From: Panulirus ornatus
Lineage: Eukaryota > Arthropoda > Malacostraca > Decapoda > Palinuridae
DNA length: 64,000 bases
Reading direction: 5' to 3'
NCBI RefSeq assembly: GCF_036320965.1
Contig: NC_092255.1
Coordinates: forward strand, 15,719,063 to 15,783,062
Below are positions 46,221 through 60,981 of this stretch, in pieces; position 1 is the first letter of the stretch; each line of letters opens with the position of its first letter. Under the pieces are notes generated by a model. The model did no database searches, was not told where the DNA came from, and worked only from the letters and a program-made list of their open reading frames with translations. The position numbers were made by a program, and so were the translations under genes.

Positions 46221-46593
46221 ATTTGATTGAATTTAGAATTTCAGTCTCAAGATATTCTATTAATAAGTTACTAAATATAGGACTGATTGGATTTCTCATG
46301 GCAAGACCTAATTTCTGTCTATAAAGGTTACTTTCATCATCTTGGAAAACATTATTAGAAACACAAAGCTCTACTAAGTCAATGAAAGTTTTTATGGACA
46401 GAGGCAAGTCAAGACTGAGATCGGGTAATTTCCTCGGTAAATATGTGATGGTTTCGTTAATGGATACTTTAGTGAAAAGGGAATTCACATCAGAGCTAAT
46501 GAGTTTGTGATCAGTCAAATTAATGTTTCTAACTTTGTTTACAAAGTCTAAGCTATTAAAAATCATGCAATGAAGAGATTTTTCCTTGAACAT
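46219..46593 (-). pseudogene. PLE reverse transcriptase core
   Basis: 124 codons: FNSLDFVNKVRNINLTDHKLISSDVNSLFTKVSINET (SFDV is mutated to SSDV but the Asp is kept), FIDLVELCVSNNVFQDD, and YRQKLGLAMRNPISPIFSNLLIEYLETE (motif 5, GN changed to RN). It is closely related to 19669-20124. Confidence 0.8.
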
Positions 46594-46613
46594 TGCTAAG
46601 GTGTTTTGCTAAC

Positions 46614-46858
46614 CATTTAGATAATTTATAACTAGGGGAATTAGCAGATCATATTATTGGTCAGTCAAATTAATGTTATTAACTTTGTTTACAAAGTCTA
46701 AGCTGTTAAAAAACATGCAATGAAGTGATTTTTCCTTGAATATTGCTAAGGCGTTTTGCTAACCATTTAGATAATTTATAACTAGGGGAATTAGCAGATC
46801 ATATTATTGCTAACCATTTAGATAATTTGTAACTAGGGGAATTAGCAGATCATATTAC
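46614..46858. repeat. Local repeats of a PLE segment
   Basis: The block aaccatttagataatttata...ttagcagatcatattattg occurs three times (from about 46610, 46758 and 46810), and the preceding 110-nt block (attaatgtt...gaagagatt) occurs twice. Confidence 0.8.
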
Positions 46859-47079
46859 TGTTCTGATGGGACATACATCTTAGTGAGTTTTTGGGAGACC
46901 ATATATATATTAGGAAGACAGAGGTTAACCATCCCTTTTGACTTCAGAATGTTCTGGTGTATATTTAACAGTTGGTTGAGTCTAGAGTTGTTCTTTACTT
47001 TATCAGTAAGGAGATTGGATGTTTATCTTTCATATGTATATCAGTATCATTTAAAAGACCCTGAAGTTTACATCTATTA

Positions 47080-47805
47080 TCAGCTGTATTCAATCACGAA
47101 CTGGCAAGTCGTATCTGATTTTGTAATGTAAATGTCTTCATTTTTCTTGAGATTTGCAATGGCTCGCTGGAATCTCTGTGGCATGTCACTACACTTAGAA
47201 ACACTTTCACCAGATACGAAATCACATTCCTTGTTGGTATCATTAGTGGGTTTCACAATAGAAACTAAATGCTTCACACTAAAGATATCCGTGGATTTGA
47301 AAGGAAAAGGGAGATCAAAACAGTGCAAGTTTTCGTCATGGGTTAAGGAATAGGACGAAAGATTGACGATTTTCTTATCTGGGTTGGATGGTTTTTGCCA
47401 ATGAACTGTTGTAAAAAATCTTGTCTACTCTCCATTCCAGATGGTTCTTCTTTCCGATGATCTGTTTTCTTACGAGTCTTCTAGCTTCCCTCATATGGTT
47501 GGCAACAACGACAGGGTCATCTTAGATGGAAGAGAGTTCTCTTCTAGCATTTCTGAGGTTGTAGAAAGCCTGGTCGGAGTCAGTTTTAGCATTGCATGTG
47601 TGCTGTGGAAGGGTTCCATGCTCTGTTCTGCCGAATGGAGTTTGTCTCTTGTTATGGAGAGCATCTGGGATAAAGGTGCATGGAAATATTTTGATCCTAA
47701 GGCGTTCTTGCAGGAGCTCTTAAGTTGTAACTTCTTGGTGTTAGCAGAGAGGTAGGCCCGGCAGTACTTCCTAAAGAGTGCGGTGGGCTGACTCCGACCA
47801 GGCAT
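47080..47805 (-). pseudogene. PLE N-terminal coding segments
   Basis: 47080-47328 encodes FKSTDIFSVKHLVSIVKPTN and FQRAIANLKKNEDIYITKSD, the pre-RT segment. 47491-47805 encodes a basic, Thr/Ser-rich N-terminal part (FRKYCRAYLSANTKKLQLK). They lie in different frames and are non-functional. Confidence 0.65.
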
Positions 47806-47855
47806 TCTACAACCCCAAAAATTGCTAGAAGGAGAACCCTACTCCATCGACGATG

Positions 47856-49038
<1,183 letters not shown>

Positions 49039-49289
49039 AAAACCGTTCACCGGAGTTCGGTATTGAAACATTGCATAATATTTTTACTTTCCATTTTGGA
49101 TGCATATTTTCCATCAGGCTTACCAATATGTTGGATTTTTTAAAAACTCATGAAGGCGGGCGAGCAATTTTCCCTCGGGATTAACCTCCTTCTCTCCACA
49201 ATCCAGGAGGATGTTTTGCAATAACAAAACATATTGGACCATGTCATTAATATGGGTACCTGATTTTCTTACCATTATTCATATGGTTC

Positions 49290-50275
49290 GGGACGACTTG
49301 ATGGGATAAGCATCAAATGTCTTTCTAGCTTTCCATTAAGCTTTGTTCACAATACCTCTGGAAAGCTATGAAGACATTCCATGTTTCTTTTAACAAAAAT
49401 GTGACAAATGAGGATGTCTAAATGTTTAGTGTTGCCCTATTCTCCCAACTTAGCAAATGGAAGACATGTTCTATAAAAACAGTGCTCATAATGTTACTTT
49501 CGAGTACAATAACACTGTCTGTAAGATCTTGATAAGTTAACACCATCAGTAAGACCTTGATAAATTGTAGGCCAAATCATGCAACAATTGGGGGGGTGTT
49601 TATGCCGTCAAATGCAAGGCATGTAAAGATAAATATTTAGACTAGACCGGAAAAACTGTAAGGGAGAGATGTTATTGGCACCGTCATGCAGTACGCAGAG
49701 ATGACCACAAAATTGCGATCGCTAAACACTGTCATGAAAATGATCACCCCAGAGATCTTGAAAATCCCGTTATTCTATACCCCTCTGCTGATTATGCCAC
49801 ACGCAACGTCATTGAATCTGTCTTAATTGCTGATACCAAGAACTTTGATATGTCCTCAGGCAGTTTTAAAGCCCATCGTATTATTAACCAGATCACTACG
49901 AGAGAATTGAGACAATACGAAAACATAAGAAAAGAAGAAGAGAGTTGTTGACGGCACAGTCAGCTACCCAGGTCAACCCCCGCCACTTAACCCCCTAACC
50001 CCAACCTTATCTCACTCATTTTTATCGGTTATTTCCGGTCAAGTCAGTGTGTTATCTGAACTGGTAGACTCTAGACGGCGGTACTCCATCGTGATGTTTG
50101 GATTTAAATAACTTTTGTAAAGTATTGGCACCTGATGAGGTGGATTGTCTCCACGAAACATAATTGTGTCACATGTATAGGAAAATTACATGTTGAATGA
50201 AATTATATGAACTCCTATTGAAGTGCGATTTCACCTTCATACCTATCATCAAAGGACTAGTATGATCATCATATT
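49290..50275 (+). mobile_element. PLE C-terminal part, unexpanded GIY-YIG
   Basis: Linker, GIY-YIG and 3' end of a PLE. The motif region at about 49600-49650 reads VYAVKCKACKDKYLD then a stop and TGK, with no TA expansion. The C-terminal part encodes RCYWHRHAVRRDDHKIAIAKHCHENDHPRDLENP and NVIESVLIADTKNFDMS. A degenerate hammerhead-like motif and a PLE terminus follow. Confidence 0.8.
50127..50174 (+). ncRNA. Hammerhead-ribozyme-like motif, damaged
   Basis: CTGATGAG, helix II GTGGA/TCCAC and CGAAAC are intact, but an insertion (taattg) separates the core from GTGTC, and the GTGCC strand of helix I is lost. Probably inactive. Confidence 0.55.
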
Positions 50276-50337
50276 TAGTATCAAGTGTGTAATGTACATT
50301 TGATATCTGTGATTTGAATAAGTGATGGATGGAGAGA

Positions 50338-50595
50338 GTCAGGAGGACCAGTGTGTTGAGGACCAGTGTGTTGAACACCTCTTGATAGGAAGACAAAGTG
50401 TTCGGGAAGACCAGTGTGTTGAACACCTCTTGATAGGAAGACAAAGTGTTCGTGAGGACCAGTGTGTTGAGCACCTCTTGACAGAAACATAAAGTGTTTG
50501 GGAGGACCAGTGTGTTGAGCACCTCTTAACAGAAAGATAAAGTGTTTGGGAGGACCAGTGTGTTGAACACCTCTTGACAAGAAGACAAAGTGTTC
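50338..50595. repeat. 48-bp minisatellite, about five units
   Basis: Unit aggaccagtgtgttgagcac + ctcttgacagaaacataaag + tgtttggg. The first unit is partly deleted. On the minus strand it reads as a 16-residue repeat (RGAQHTGPPKHFMFLS), which I consider incidental. Confidence 0.9.
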
Positions 50596-52127
50596 GTATG
50601 TATTATTCCAGGCCCATGATATGGCCAGCTAATCAACTTACCAGGGATAACAAATGTTAAAACCTCTTGACCCCTTTTCTGTATGGCTGACGCTATTTTC
50701 TTCTTTTTTTTCTTTTTCTTTACCTTTTTTTTTTCTTAGTAGAACCCGAGGAAGGCAATGAATCAAGTGGTATTATCTTGACCGCCATCCCTATTTTTCT
50801 ACTCCACTGGTGACCTCTGTATTCTTTTGATTCTGCTGAGGAAGGAGGAGACCCATTGGATGGCGAGTGATCACAGTGATGGCGGTAAGGGTGAGAGGAC
50901 AATTGGATGTGAACGTCTTTCTGGCCTTATGGCAGTAGTATACATATCTCGAGTCGATCGATCATTTTGTTTTCAAAATTTGACTACGTAAGGTTATGGT
51001 GACCCCCCACTATCACGCCCAAGGAAGCTATTATGTTTTAACGATTTCTTTTTTTTGCGTGGATAATGTATTATTCACGATTCGTAAATTATAGTGCGAT
51101 ATATAGGTCCTCGATTTCCCCCTTAAGCCAAAAATATTGGCCCAGGCCGCCATGTTCGATTCGTTCGAACGTTCCCTGTGACTTGGGTCGAGAACATGTA
51201 CGTTTAAGGTTCGAATTGGCTCCAATATAGAAAACCCTGACGCTTACCTAACTCCAATTAAAAAAAAAAAAGAGAGGAACAAAAAGGTTGATATCCTTTA
51301 CTTCCGGAGTCTTTTTTTTGTAACTAGTAAGAGGAACTGATGTGGCCGAAATCATCGATGATGGAACCGGATGCGTCCATAATTGCGCTGCCGGACGACG
51401 AAACACATGAATGGACGGGGAAACCGATCGTATATTACTAACACCTCCCCCTACATGATATGATAAGTGTATACCTGAGAACTTTCCTGCCAAGTAGAAT
51501 AACAGACGTATTTCATTAAGTGGAGAGATGGGGGGAAAACGGAAGGTATTGATGAGAGATCATGTTGACATATTTACTGTAGTAAAGCTTATTGGTAATG
51601 GTGACGTATATACTTACGTTTCTCGATTATTTTTGTTGCCAGTTTGCCTACGACTGCTCAGATGAACAACATAAGACAGACAAAAATATAGATTTCCCAT
51701 AGGTTTATCTTTGAAGTGGCTTTGTTTTTTTGTTTTTGTTTTTTTTAAATATCAATATTCATATTTCAATTTCGAAAATGTAAATAATGTATAGAGACCT
51801 GAGAATCCTGTGGAGTAGGAAGTGGCAAGACTGAAGAGAAGAGAAAAATCCCGTGGTTTTTGGTGGCTGTGGATATGACCTGCTGCCAGCACTGGGTGAG
51901 TGAGTGACAATCACATTGCTCCACCTCGCTGCTGCTCTGTGGTGAAGGAGGCCAGGATAATGAGGAGGTGGCGTAGGATGGCAGGATTAGGTTGCCACCG
52001 ACGAATGCCCAAGTCCTAGTGGTGGAGCCGAGAACGTGTACCCGGAGAGGTCGAGGTGCGTGAGGGTGAGGTCTGGAGTGGTCTTTCACCAGTGGCGTGA
52101 AGGCTGAAATGACGTAAATAGACCAGT

Positions 52128-52589
52128 GTGAGTCAGGCCAGCGACGTGAATAGAGAGACTCGGATGCTCAGAGAAATGCTAGCTGCATCTGGAGAAGGTA
52201 ACGATTCTATGCTATTCAAAAGGCGACTCAATTGCTTTCATTATAACACATCCCAAGCTATCTGTTTAATGGGGGTTCTTACAGCTTCGAAGCTTTACCC
52301 TAAAGAGGAGCTTCAAATGATTGTATTACAATACCCGAAGCACCTAATGAATGGAGTTTCTACTGCTTCGAAGCTCCGTCCTTTGGGAAGAGCAGGGAAA
52401 AGATGGACTCCTTCGGAACGAGATCCACGAAAAAGACTATACTCTTTTCCGTCCGTTGACAAATTGATTAAATCCTCGCCAAGGATGACTTTTCACTCAG
52501 GATGCAGCCACAGTAACATCGAAAATGCTTTAATGCCGGTTATATACAAGTTACTGGATTGCGTGAACGTGAAAGGTACAGAAAAATAA
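52128..52589 (+). other. Unidentified 153-codon open frame
   Basis: Starts MSQASDVNRETRML. Two internal segments end in TASKLYP and TASKLRP about 38 residues apart, reflecting a weak internal duplication (cagcttcgaagctttac / ctgcttcgaagctccgtc). It has no signal peptide, recognisable domain or flanking splice signals that I can defend. Function unknown; it may be spurious. Confidence 0.2.
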
Positions 52590-53251
52590 AACAGTTGAAA
52601 ATATTTAACTAAGCCTCAGTAAAAAAAAAAAGATCATATAAGATGGAATATATTCATTATCAATGGCGATATAACATAATGGAAAGAAGGTATGATTTGG
52701 TTAATGTTCACACGAACCTGTTAAGGTATAAGAGTATGTGTATGTAAACATTCGCCAGGTCAGACCTGTCATGGAGCTCTTGTCAATGGCAGCTTGTTTT
52801 CAGGGATGCCGTTGCTGTCACTGGACGGGGTGTGATCAGTCCTTGGGGTGCCATGACTGGCACAGGTCAGAGTGCGTGTTCTCGAGGTGCCATGACTGGC
52901 ACAGGTCGGGTGTGTGTGCTCTCGGGGGTACTGGGCACTTTAAGGTGGATGTGTGTGTGTGTGTGTGTCGTGTAAGATGTACCCCACGTAGAGGGACACT
53001 TGTGTGTATTTACGTGGACTCAAAAGTCACTGACGCAACTCATCTACCGGAGACATCTTCTTCCTTCCAAGTCAGTGCTGCCCAGACTTATCCTAGTAAT
53101 GGGTACATCAGTTATCCATCTATCTGACAGGTGAAGGAAATCCGTGCAGTCAACCGAAGACCCACAAAATAAGAATAGAAGAAATAGCAGAAAGGAAAAG
53201 CATGACAACATTTGTGTGAAGTAACGAGGATTCACGTGCAGGTAATGCATT

Positions 53252-53256
<5 letters not shown>

Positions 53257-53313
<57 letters not shown>
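53257..53313. repeat. (TC)n microsatellite
   Basis: About 28 TC units. Confidence 0.98.
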
Positions 53314-53316
<3 letters not shown>

Positions 53317-53414
53317 CCATGCGAGGAGGGCATAGGAACCCATGAAACCCGTTTTTACCAGTGGACCAGACCCGCCTTTTATACTCTTCTCCCAAATGAA
53401 GTGCGTCTCATTAT

Positions 53415-53417
<3 letters not shown>

Positions 53418-53463
<46 letters not shown>
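53418..53463. repeat. (TG)n microsatellite
   Basis: About 23 TG units; another run of about 17 units lies at 53699-53732. Confidence 0.98.
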
Positions 53464-53465
<2 letters not shown>

Positions 53466-53696
53466 CGCGCGCGTGCGTGTTAGGAGAGCAATGCCAGGCC
53501 CTGCTCCTGATGGGGCAGTATAGATGGGAATGAGGTCCTTTGGAAGGAAGAGGATGCGTCCGTGCCGAAGTCCAAGCTTGATTGTGGTAACAGAGGCAGT
53601 GGGCATTAGCACTAACATAGGAAGCTAGAGTTGAGAGAGTTTGCAGGGGAACATGTGCGCTGTAAATTAAAACAGAGATATGGTTGAAGTTGCTGG

Positions 53697-53734
<38 letters not shown>

Positions 53735-54291
53735 TTCCTGGTCGTCCACCTCTGTTGGCCAGACCTCAGCTGGGAGCCACTGGACACGTGAGAACACGCA
53801 AGTTAAGGATCTTGTTGTTGTTCTACCTCCAGACATTTTCCTGGGTTCACCATCCACTGACTACAACCAGATGTCGCTAACATCAGCCTTTACGAATGAC
53901 ACTATTGTTGCCGAGTGTCAGAGATGCGACATCAATACGACAACCAGCCAGAGGTGAACTAAGAGGGATTTGTCTTTCATCCACTGGTTCTAGAATCTCA
54001 AGACAAGAGAAATCTCATATCCTGCTGTCCTTCAACTAAAGGCATTACTTGCCTGACCTTGCAAGAAGCTCCAAGCTGAAATGACATGCGGAGGAGTCTC
54101 ACTGTCGCTCGTCTTCTTTGCACAGCAGAGTTGCACACCTCCTGTGGTGAACTAATCACACTAAACGGGAGTAATTACGGCCATAAGTGCTTGGACGTCA
54201 TTGCTAGACTCGTGGGGGGGTTGAGAAGATAATCAACTACCCCAGCAGCTGGCAAGAGTCTTTGATATATATTTATTTATATGTTTATTTT

Positions 54292-54498
54292 GCTTTGTCG
54301 CTCTCTCCCGCGTTAGCGAGGTAGCGCAAGGAAACAGACGAAAGAATGGCTCAACCCACCCACATACACATGTATATACATACACGTCCAAACACGCAAA
54401 TATACATACCTATACATCTCAATGTATACATATATATACACACACATAGACATATATGCACATGTACATAATTCATACTGTCTGCCTTTATTTATTCC
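54292..54498 (-). mobile_element. LINE 3' UTR-only insertion (long form)
   Basis: Minus strand 3' terminus (hairpin at 54298-54330) back through the long-form 3' UTR to the gggaataaataaaggcag block, where (TA)n begins. It lies directly in front of another LINE in the same orientation. Confidence 0.8.
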
Positions 54499-54504
54499 CA
54501 TATA

Positions 54505-54520
<16 letters not shown>
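54499..54520. repeat. Short (TA)n between two LINE insertions
   Basis: About 10 TA units between the 5' truncation of one LINE and the A-tail of the next. Confidence 0.9.

Positions 54521-55708
<1,188 letters not shown>

Positions 55709-55774
<66 letters not shown>
55709..55774. repeat. (TA)n in PLE YIG codons
   Basis: About 33 TA units between PLE codons for the IGQTGK region and a short-element insertion. Confidence 0.95.
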
Positions 55775-55777
<3 letters not shown>

Positions 55778-55988
55778 CCCATGTATTTCTTGCGTGTCGT
55801 AAAAACCACTAAAAGGGGAGGGAGCGGGTGGAGGAGGGTGGGGCTGGAAATCCTCCCCTCTCGTTTTTAATTTTCCAAAAGAAGAGCAGAGGAGAGGGCC
55901 AAGTGAGGATTTTACTTCTTAGGCTTATTCCTGTGTTCTATACGCTACCTCGCTAACGCGGGAAATGGCGAATATGACTGAAAAAAGA
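55775..55988 (+). mobile_element. LINE-derived short element inside a PLE
   Basis: Lacks the first roughly 30 nt of the head (starts ctcccatgtatttcttgcgtg), then has the ggctggaaatcc block, T-run, agagcagagga block and the tail hairpin. PLE-like sequence (tgtcttgcatttcacggcg) follows at 56029. Confidence 0.8.
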
Positions 55989-56024
55989 TATGTCTTGACA
56001 TGCAATGCATTTGAAAAAAGATGT

Positions 56025-56856
56025 CTTGACATGTCTTGCATTTCACGGCGTATCTTTAGGCAGTTATACTATCCCAATTGGTTTGTGAACAAAGCTTGCT
56101 AGAAAGCTAGGAAGACATTTTATGCTTCTCGTAACAAAAAAAAAAAATATGCGATAAATAAGAGTGTCTAAATGTTTAGTGTTGCCCTGTTCTCCTAACT
56201 TAGCACATCTAAGACATGTTCTAAAAATCAGTGCTTGTTGTGTTGCCTTCCTGTACAATAACACCAGCAGTAAGACTTTCATAAATAGTAGGCCAAATCA
56301 AGTAACAATCGGGAGTGTTTCAGCCCTGAAATGCAAGGTATACGCAGGGATGACCACAAAAATGTGATCGCTAAACACTATCATGAAAATGATCACCCCC
56401 AGAGATCTTGAAAATCCCGTTATTCTATACTCCTCTACTGATTATGCTACACACAACGTCATTGAATCTCTCTTAATTGCTAATACAAAGTAAGCTTTCA
56501 TTTGTCCCCTGGCAAATTTAAAGCCCATCCTAGCATTAACCAAATCATTTTGAGAGAATTGAAAGAACACGAAAACAAAAAAGTTTTTAATGACACACCC
56601 AACTACCCAGGTCAACCCCCGCCACGTGATCCCCCTTAATCACTCTCCCTTTCAACGGTTACTGCCACACAAAGCGGACAGTGATTGGTTTGTACTGATT
56701 GGTGCTGGACGGCGGTACTCCGTTGTGATTTTGGGATTTAAATAACTTTGTTAAGTATTGGCACCTGATGAGGTGGATTGTCTCCACGAAACGTGTTGTG
56801 CCACATGTATAGGAAAAAGAATGTTAAATGAATTTGTATGAACTACTGAAGTGCGA
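56025..56856 (+). mobile_element. PLE C-terminal part with deleted YIG motif
   Basis: Linker from tatctttaggcagttatac, then a deletion that joins aaatgcaaggta to tacgcagggatg, removing about 90 nt with the YIG motif. The GIY-YIG C-terminal half, an intact-looking hammerhead-like motif and the PLE 3' end follow. The end merges with a LINE at gtgcgat/ataagtttg. Confidence 0.75.
56760..56802 (+). ncRNA. Hammerhead-ribozyme-like motif, consensus-like
   Basis: Helix I GGCAC/GTGCC, core CTGATGAG, helix II GTGGA-TTGTC-TCCAC and CGAAAC are perfect over 43 nt. The triplet is GTT, still within NUH. This and 39614-39656 are the best candidates for activity. Confidence 0.7.
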
Positions 56857-58343
56857 TATAAGTTTGTTGAGTATTCCTGGTAAATTATATGGGAGGGTAT
56901 TGATTGAGAGGGTGAAGGCATGTACAGAACATCAGATTGGGGAAGAGCAGTGTGGTTTCAGAAGTGGTAGAGGATGTGTGGATCAGGTGTTTGCTTTGAA
57001 GAATGTATGTGAGAAATACTTAGAAAAGCAAATGGATTTGTATGTAGCATTTATGGATCTGGAGAAGGCATATGATAGAGTTGATAGAGATGCTCTGTGG
57101 AAGGTATTAAGAATATATGGTGTGGGAGGAAAGTTGTTAGAAGCAGTGAAAAGTTTTTATCGAGGATGTAAGGCATGTGTACGTGTAGGAAGAGAGGAAA
57201 GTGATTGGTTCTCAGTGAATGTAGGTTTGCGGCAGGGGTGTGTGATGTCTCCATGGTTGTTTAATTTGTTTATGGATGGGGTTGTTAGGGAGGTAAATGC
57301 AAGAGTTTTGGAAAGAGGGGCAAGTATGAAGTCTGTTGGGGATGAGAGAGCTTGGGAAGTGAGTCAGTTGTTGTTCGCTGATGATACAGCACTGGTGGCT
57401 GATTCATGTGAGAAACTGCAGAAGCTGGTGACTGAGTTTGGTAAAGTGTGTGGAAGAAGAAAGTTAAGAGTAAATGTGAATAAGAGCAAGGTTATTAGGT
57501 ACAGTAGGGTTGAGGGTCAAGTCAATTGGGAGGTGAGTTTGAATGGAGAAAAACTGGAGGAAGTGAAGTGTTTTAGATATCTGGGAGTGGATCTGGCAGC
57601 GGATGGAACCATGGAAGCGGAAGTGGATCATAGGGTGGGGGAGGGGGCGAAAATTCTGGGGGCCTTGAAGAATGTGTGGAAGTCGAGAACATTATCTCGG
57701 AAAGCAAAAATGGGTATGTTTGAAGGAATAGTGGTTCCAACAATGTTGTATGGTTGCGAGGCGTGGGCTATGGATAGAGTTGTGCCCAGGAGGATGGATG
57801 TGCTGGAAATGAGATGTTTGAGGACAATGTGTGGTGTGAGGTGGTTTGATCGAGTGAGTAACGTAAGGGTAAGAGAGATGTGTGGAAATAAAAAGAGCGT
57901 GGTTGAGAGAGCAGAAGAGGGTGTTTTGAAGTGGTTTGGGCACATGGAGAGGATGAGTGAGGAAAGATTGACCAAGAGGATATATGTGTCGGAGGTGGAG
58001 GGAACAAGGAGAAGAGGGAGACCAAATTGGAGATGGAAAGATGGAGTGAAAAAGATTTTGTGTGATCGGGGCCTGAACATGCAGGAGGGTGAAAGGAGGG
58101 CAAGGAATAGAGTGAATTGGAGCGATGTGGTATACCGGGGTTGACGTGCTGTCAGTGGATTGAATCAAGGCATGTGAAGCGTCTGGGGTAAGCCATGGAA
58201 AGCTGTGTAGGTATGTATATTTGCGTGTGTGGACGTATGTATATACATGTGTATGGGGGGGGTTGGGCCATTTCTTTCGTCTGTTTCCTTGCGCTACCTC
58301 GCAAACGCGGGAGACAGCGACAAAGTATAATAAATAAATAAAA

Positions 58344-58344
<1 letters not shown>
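56853..58344 (+). mobile_element. 5'-truncated RTE-like LINE
   Basis: Starts at ataagtttgttgagtattcc (RT motif 1) right after a PLE 3' end, and runs to a short-form 3' UTR, terminal hairpin (about 58289-58321) and A-rich tail (gtataataaataaataaaat). (TA)n follows. It is the longest uninterrupted RT frame in the window. Confidence 0.9.
56857..58144 (+). pseudogene. LINE RT and C-terminal extension, open but truncated
   Basis: About 430 codons open: ISLLSIPGKLYGRVLIERVK, GFRSGRGCVDQ, motif A FMDLEKAYDRVDRDALW, LRQGCVMSPWLFN, motif C LLFADDTALVAD, and the C-terminal extension to YRG. An upstream start at 56828 lies in PLE sequence and would make a chimeric N-terminus (MNLYELLKCD), surely accidental. 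The endonuclease and the first RT motifs are missing. Confidence 0.85.

Positions 58345-58414
<70 letters not shown>
58345..58414. repeat. (TA)n after LINE tail
   Basis: About 35 TA units between a young LINE and an old LINE 3' end. Confidence 0.95.
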
Positions 58415-58418
<4 letters not shown>

Positions 58419-58435
58419 AATAACTCTTGCAAATA

Positions 58436-58770
58436 ATGTATGAAAAAGATTTTGAGTGATCGGGGCCTGGACATACAGGAGGTTGAAAGGCGTGGACGGG
58501 GTAGAGTAAATTGGAACGATGTGGTATACAGAGATCGACGTGCTGTCAGTGGACTGAGCCAGGGCATGTGTAGCGACTTGTGTAAATAGAAACGTATGTC
58601 GGGCCTGGCTGTGCATAGAGAACTTTGGTTTCGGTGCATTACACATGATATTTAGAGAATGGACGTGAGCGGATGTGGAATACAAAGAAATTCAAACCGC
58701 AACAGACCACTTGGTCCCTCCCTTCTGTTCCTGGTGCTGCCTCGCTGACGTGGTGAATGATCACGTATGA
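58436..58770 (+). mobile_element. Old LINE 3' end fragment
   Basis: Matches KKIL(S)DRGLDIQEVERRGR and YR, then a long-form 3' UTR to cctggtgctgcctcgctgac. Diverged, 5' truncated and lacking the tail. Confidence 0.75.
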
Positions 58771-58774
58771 GAGG

Positions 58775-58779
<5 letters not shown>

Positions 58780-58821
<42 letters not shown>
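58780..58821. repeat. (GA)n microsatellite
   Basis: About 21 GA units. Confidence 0.98.
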
Positions 58822-58823
<2 letters not shown>

Positions 58824-59406
58824 TAAATGGGAAGACTTCCATCGGAGTGTTCAGTGGCCCGTGTCGCCTCGGTTAGCATATCAACCTGAGAAAAAAAAAA
58901 CAAAAAAACATATCGGGTCATTTGCTATAATCTTTAAGAGGCCCACCCGAAGCTGGGAGCAGCACTACCGGGCGATCCCGGTGATTAAGGGACTTCATTA
59001 GTAATAATAAAGATACCATAAATTTTTCTTAGGCTGAGGGGGCGCGGGAGAGGGGAGAGCCCATCCCGTAACTACCTAATCATGGAGCCAACAGTGATTG
59101 AGATGGTGATTAAACTTTAGTCCCGATATAGTCAGGGGGGGCGGGAGGTCTTCCAGCATCGATTAGATTGGGTGAGAGTCACTCGTTAGGGGAAGAAAAC
59201 TCGCTTAGGAGTAGGTCGCCCGGTGGTCTTACTTTACTCCTTCGTCGGTAGACGCGTGACGAGTCTTCCTTAACTCGGCTGACTGGTAATAACAAAAAGG
59301 CTGTCGCCCTGATGTCGGCCAGTAACGTAACGCCATTCAAGCGGTAACGTTCAAAATCCCCCATCCCCTCCCCAGCTGAATAGGTCTGACCATCTCTCTA
59401 TTACAG

Positions 59407-59408
59407 AG

Positions 59409-59463
<55 letters not shown>
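59407..59463. repeat. (CA)n microsatellite
   Basis: About 28 CA units. Confidence 0.98.
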
Positions 59464-59466
<3 letters not shown>

Positions 59467-59625
59467 TCCCTAGTGGCTATATAACCTATTTATACCAAAC
59501 CATCTGATAGATTTACCGTAAGTATTCTGTTGTTCTATCCGGAGCTCTTTTTTTCCCTCCCTCCCTCTTTGGCCAACAAACAATGGGGCTTTTCCTTTAG
59601 AAAATACGGCGGGTGTTCCTCTTTC

Positions 59626-59628
<3 letters not shown>

Positions 59629-59718
<90 letters not shown>
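59629..59718. repeat. (TC)n microsatellite
   Basis: About 45 TC units, the longest TC run in the window. Confidence 0.98.
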
Positions 59719-59720
<2 letters not shown>

Positions 59721-60936
59721 AAGTTCCCCCACCTATGTGCAGCTCTTCAACTTTTTGACCTCCTGCCAGAGAGCGTTGCTCTCTTCACGGCCACATGCCC
59801 ATGTCCTCGACGCAGGGAATACCACTGTACATCATAAGCACACTGGCCATCCTTCACTCATTACGTAGAAACAAGACTCCGAAACTTCAGCGTAGATCAA
59901 ATTTATCATCACTTCATCATCTTCCAACCATGCTGGCAAATAGTACACATCACAAGAACGCAGGAAGAAGTACCCTCTGGGAGGTACTTACAGACGTAGA
60001 CTCTCTGGGAGGGGATTAGGTTTATCGACTAAAAGACGAGTTCAAGTTCAGAAGATGTACCAAAGTTGACCCTCAGTGGACTCTTGCGGATATCCGATGA
60101 TGTCGCTCGGCCTTGTGCGTAGTGACTGGGTGAGCTTGACTTGGGATGATCCGAATGGAACCGAGGCCCATTCTTAATTCGTCCTTTCATGATTTAGGGA
60201 GAAATAGTGAAATACTCATCACGAATTCCAGCCCGTCACAACGACTCTTTCAACATTACTTTTTTTTTTTTCCAAACCCAACCATTGGACGTTCACTGCA
60301 TCTGCTCCATTAGGCTCCACCGATCAAAGCCATGTCTGTATTTCTTTCATATGGGGTTTTCCATCGCATCTCCTTCTTCCTCTTCGAAGCGCTATCTCTG
60401 GCATACATGAAGAAGTTCAGTGGTTATTCCTTCCTAGGGACGAGCGTTGCTTTCCCGGCCAGGATGCCTCCAGCTGTGCTGACAGTATAGCGGAGGTTAT
60501 CTGGGTTTGGATGGAGTCCTTCATCCCTTCTGGTGAGCCTTTACCCTCCCATTTGTAGTTCGTTAGCTCTTGCTCTGACGCACTGCAGGCATCAGGGACA
60601 GGTCGCCATGAATTCCATATCTTCCCCAGAGGGATTGCAAAGTTGTCCGTAAAGACAAGCACACCATAAAAAACCCGTGGTGATTTCAGATAAAGCCACT
60701 GCTTACGGGATCTTATTCACCTGTCACTCTCCACTGAATGATTCTGCACCCAGTTCTCCTTTCCGACCTCCTCCCACTGAATGTTTGTGCATAACTTCCT
60801 CTGGTGTTTCCTGATAACCACTTCACCTCTACTCCTCCTCCTGCCTCCGGCCCACCATCTCTGTCATGCAACCCACCACAGTCATCATACTTCCATCTGA
60901 CACACGCCCCTAGCACACGTGCCCCTTACAGACACA

Positions 60937-60980
<44 letters not shown>
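60937..60980. repeat. (CA)n microsatellite
   Basis: About 22 CA units. Confidence 0.98.

Positions 60981-60981
<1 letters not shown>

Larger units (their letters stand above)
45599..47855 (-). mobile_element. PLE right part: RT and N-terminal regions
   Basis: The most complete PLE in the window on the minus strand, from the N-terminal region (about 47800) through RT to the GIY-YIG start. It contains a local triplication at 46614-46858 and several frame breaks. Confidence 0.8.
50600..54291. other. Unassigned DNA with several microsatellites
   Basis: No transposon or host gene is recognised. One longer open frame (52128-52589, 153 codons, no known motif, an odd internal repetition of TASKL) could be an exon or chance. 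Local phrases catgactggcacaggtcg (52848 and 52891) are repeated. Confidence 0.45.

Noticed and set aside
52128..52589. Host protein-coding exon
   Set aside because: No domain, no codon or splice evidence, and weak internal duplication; kept only as an unidentified frame with low confidence.
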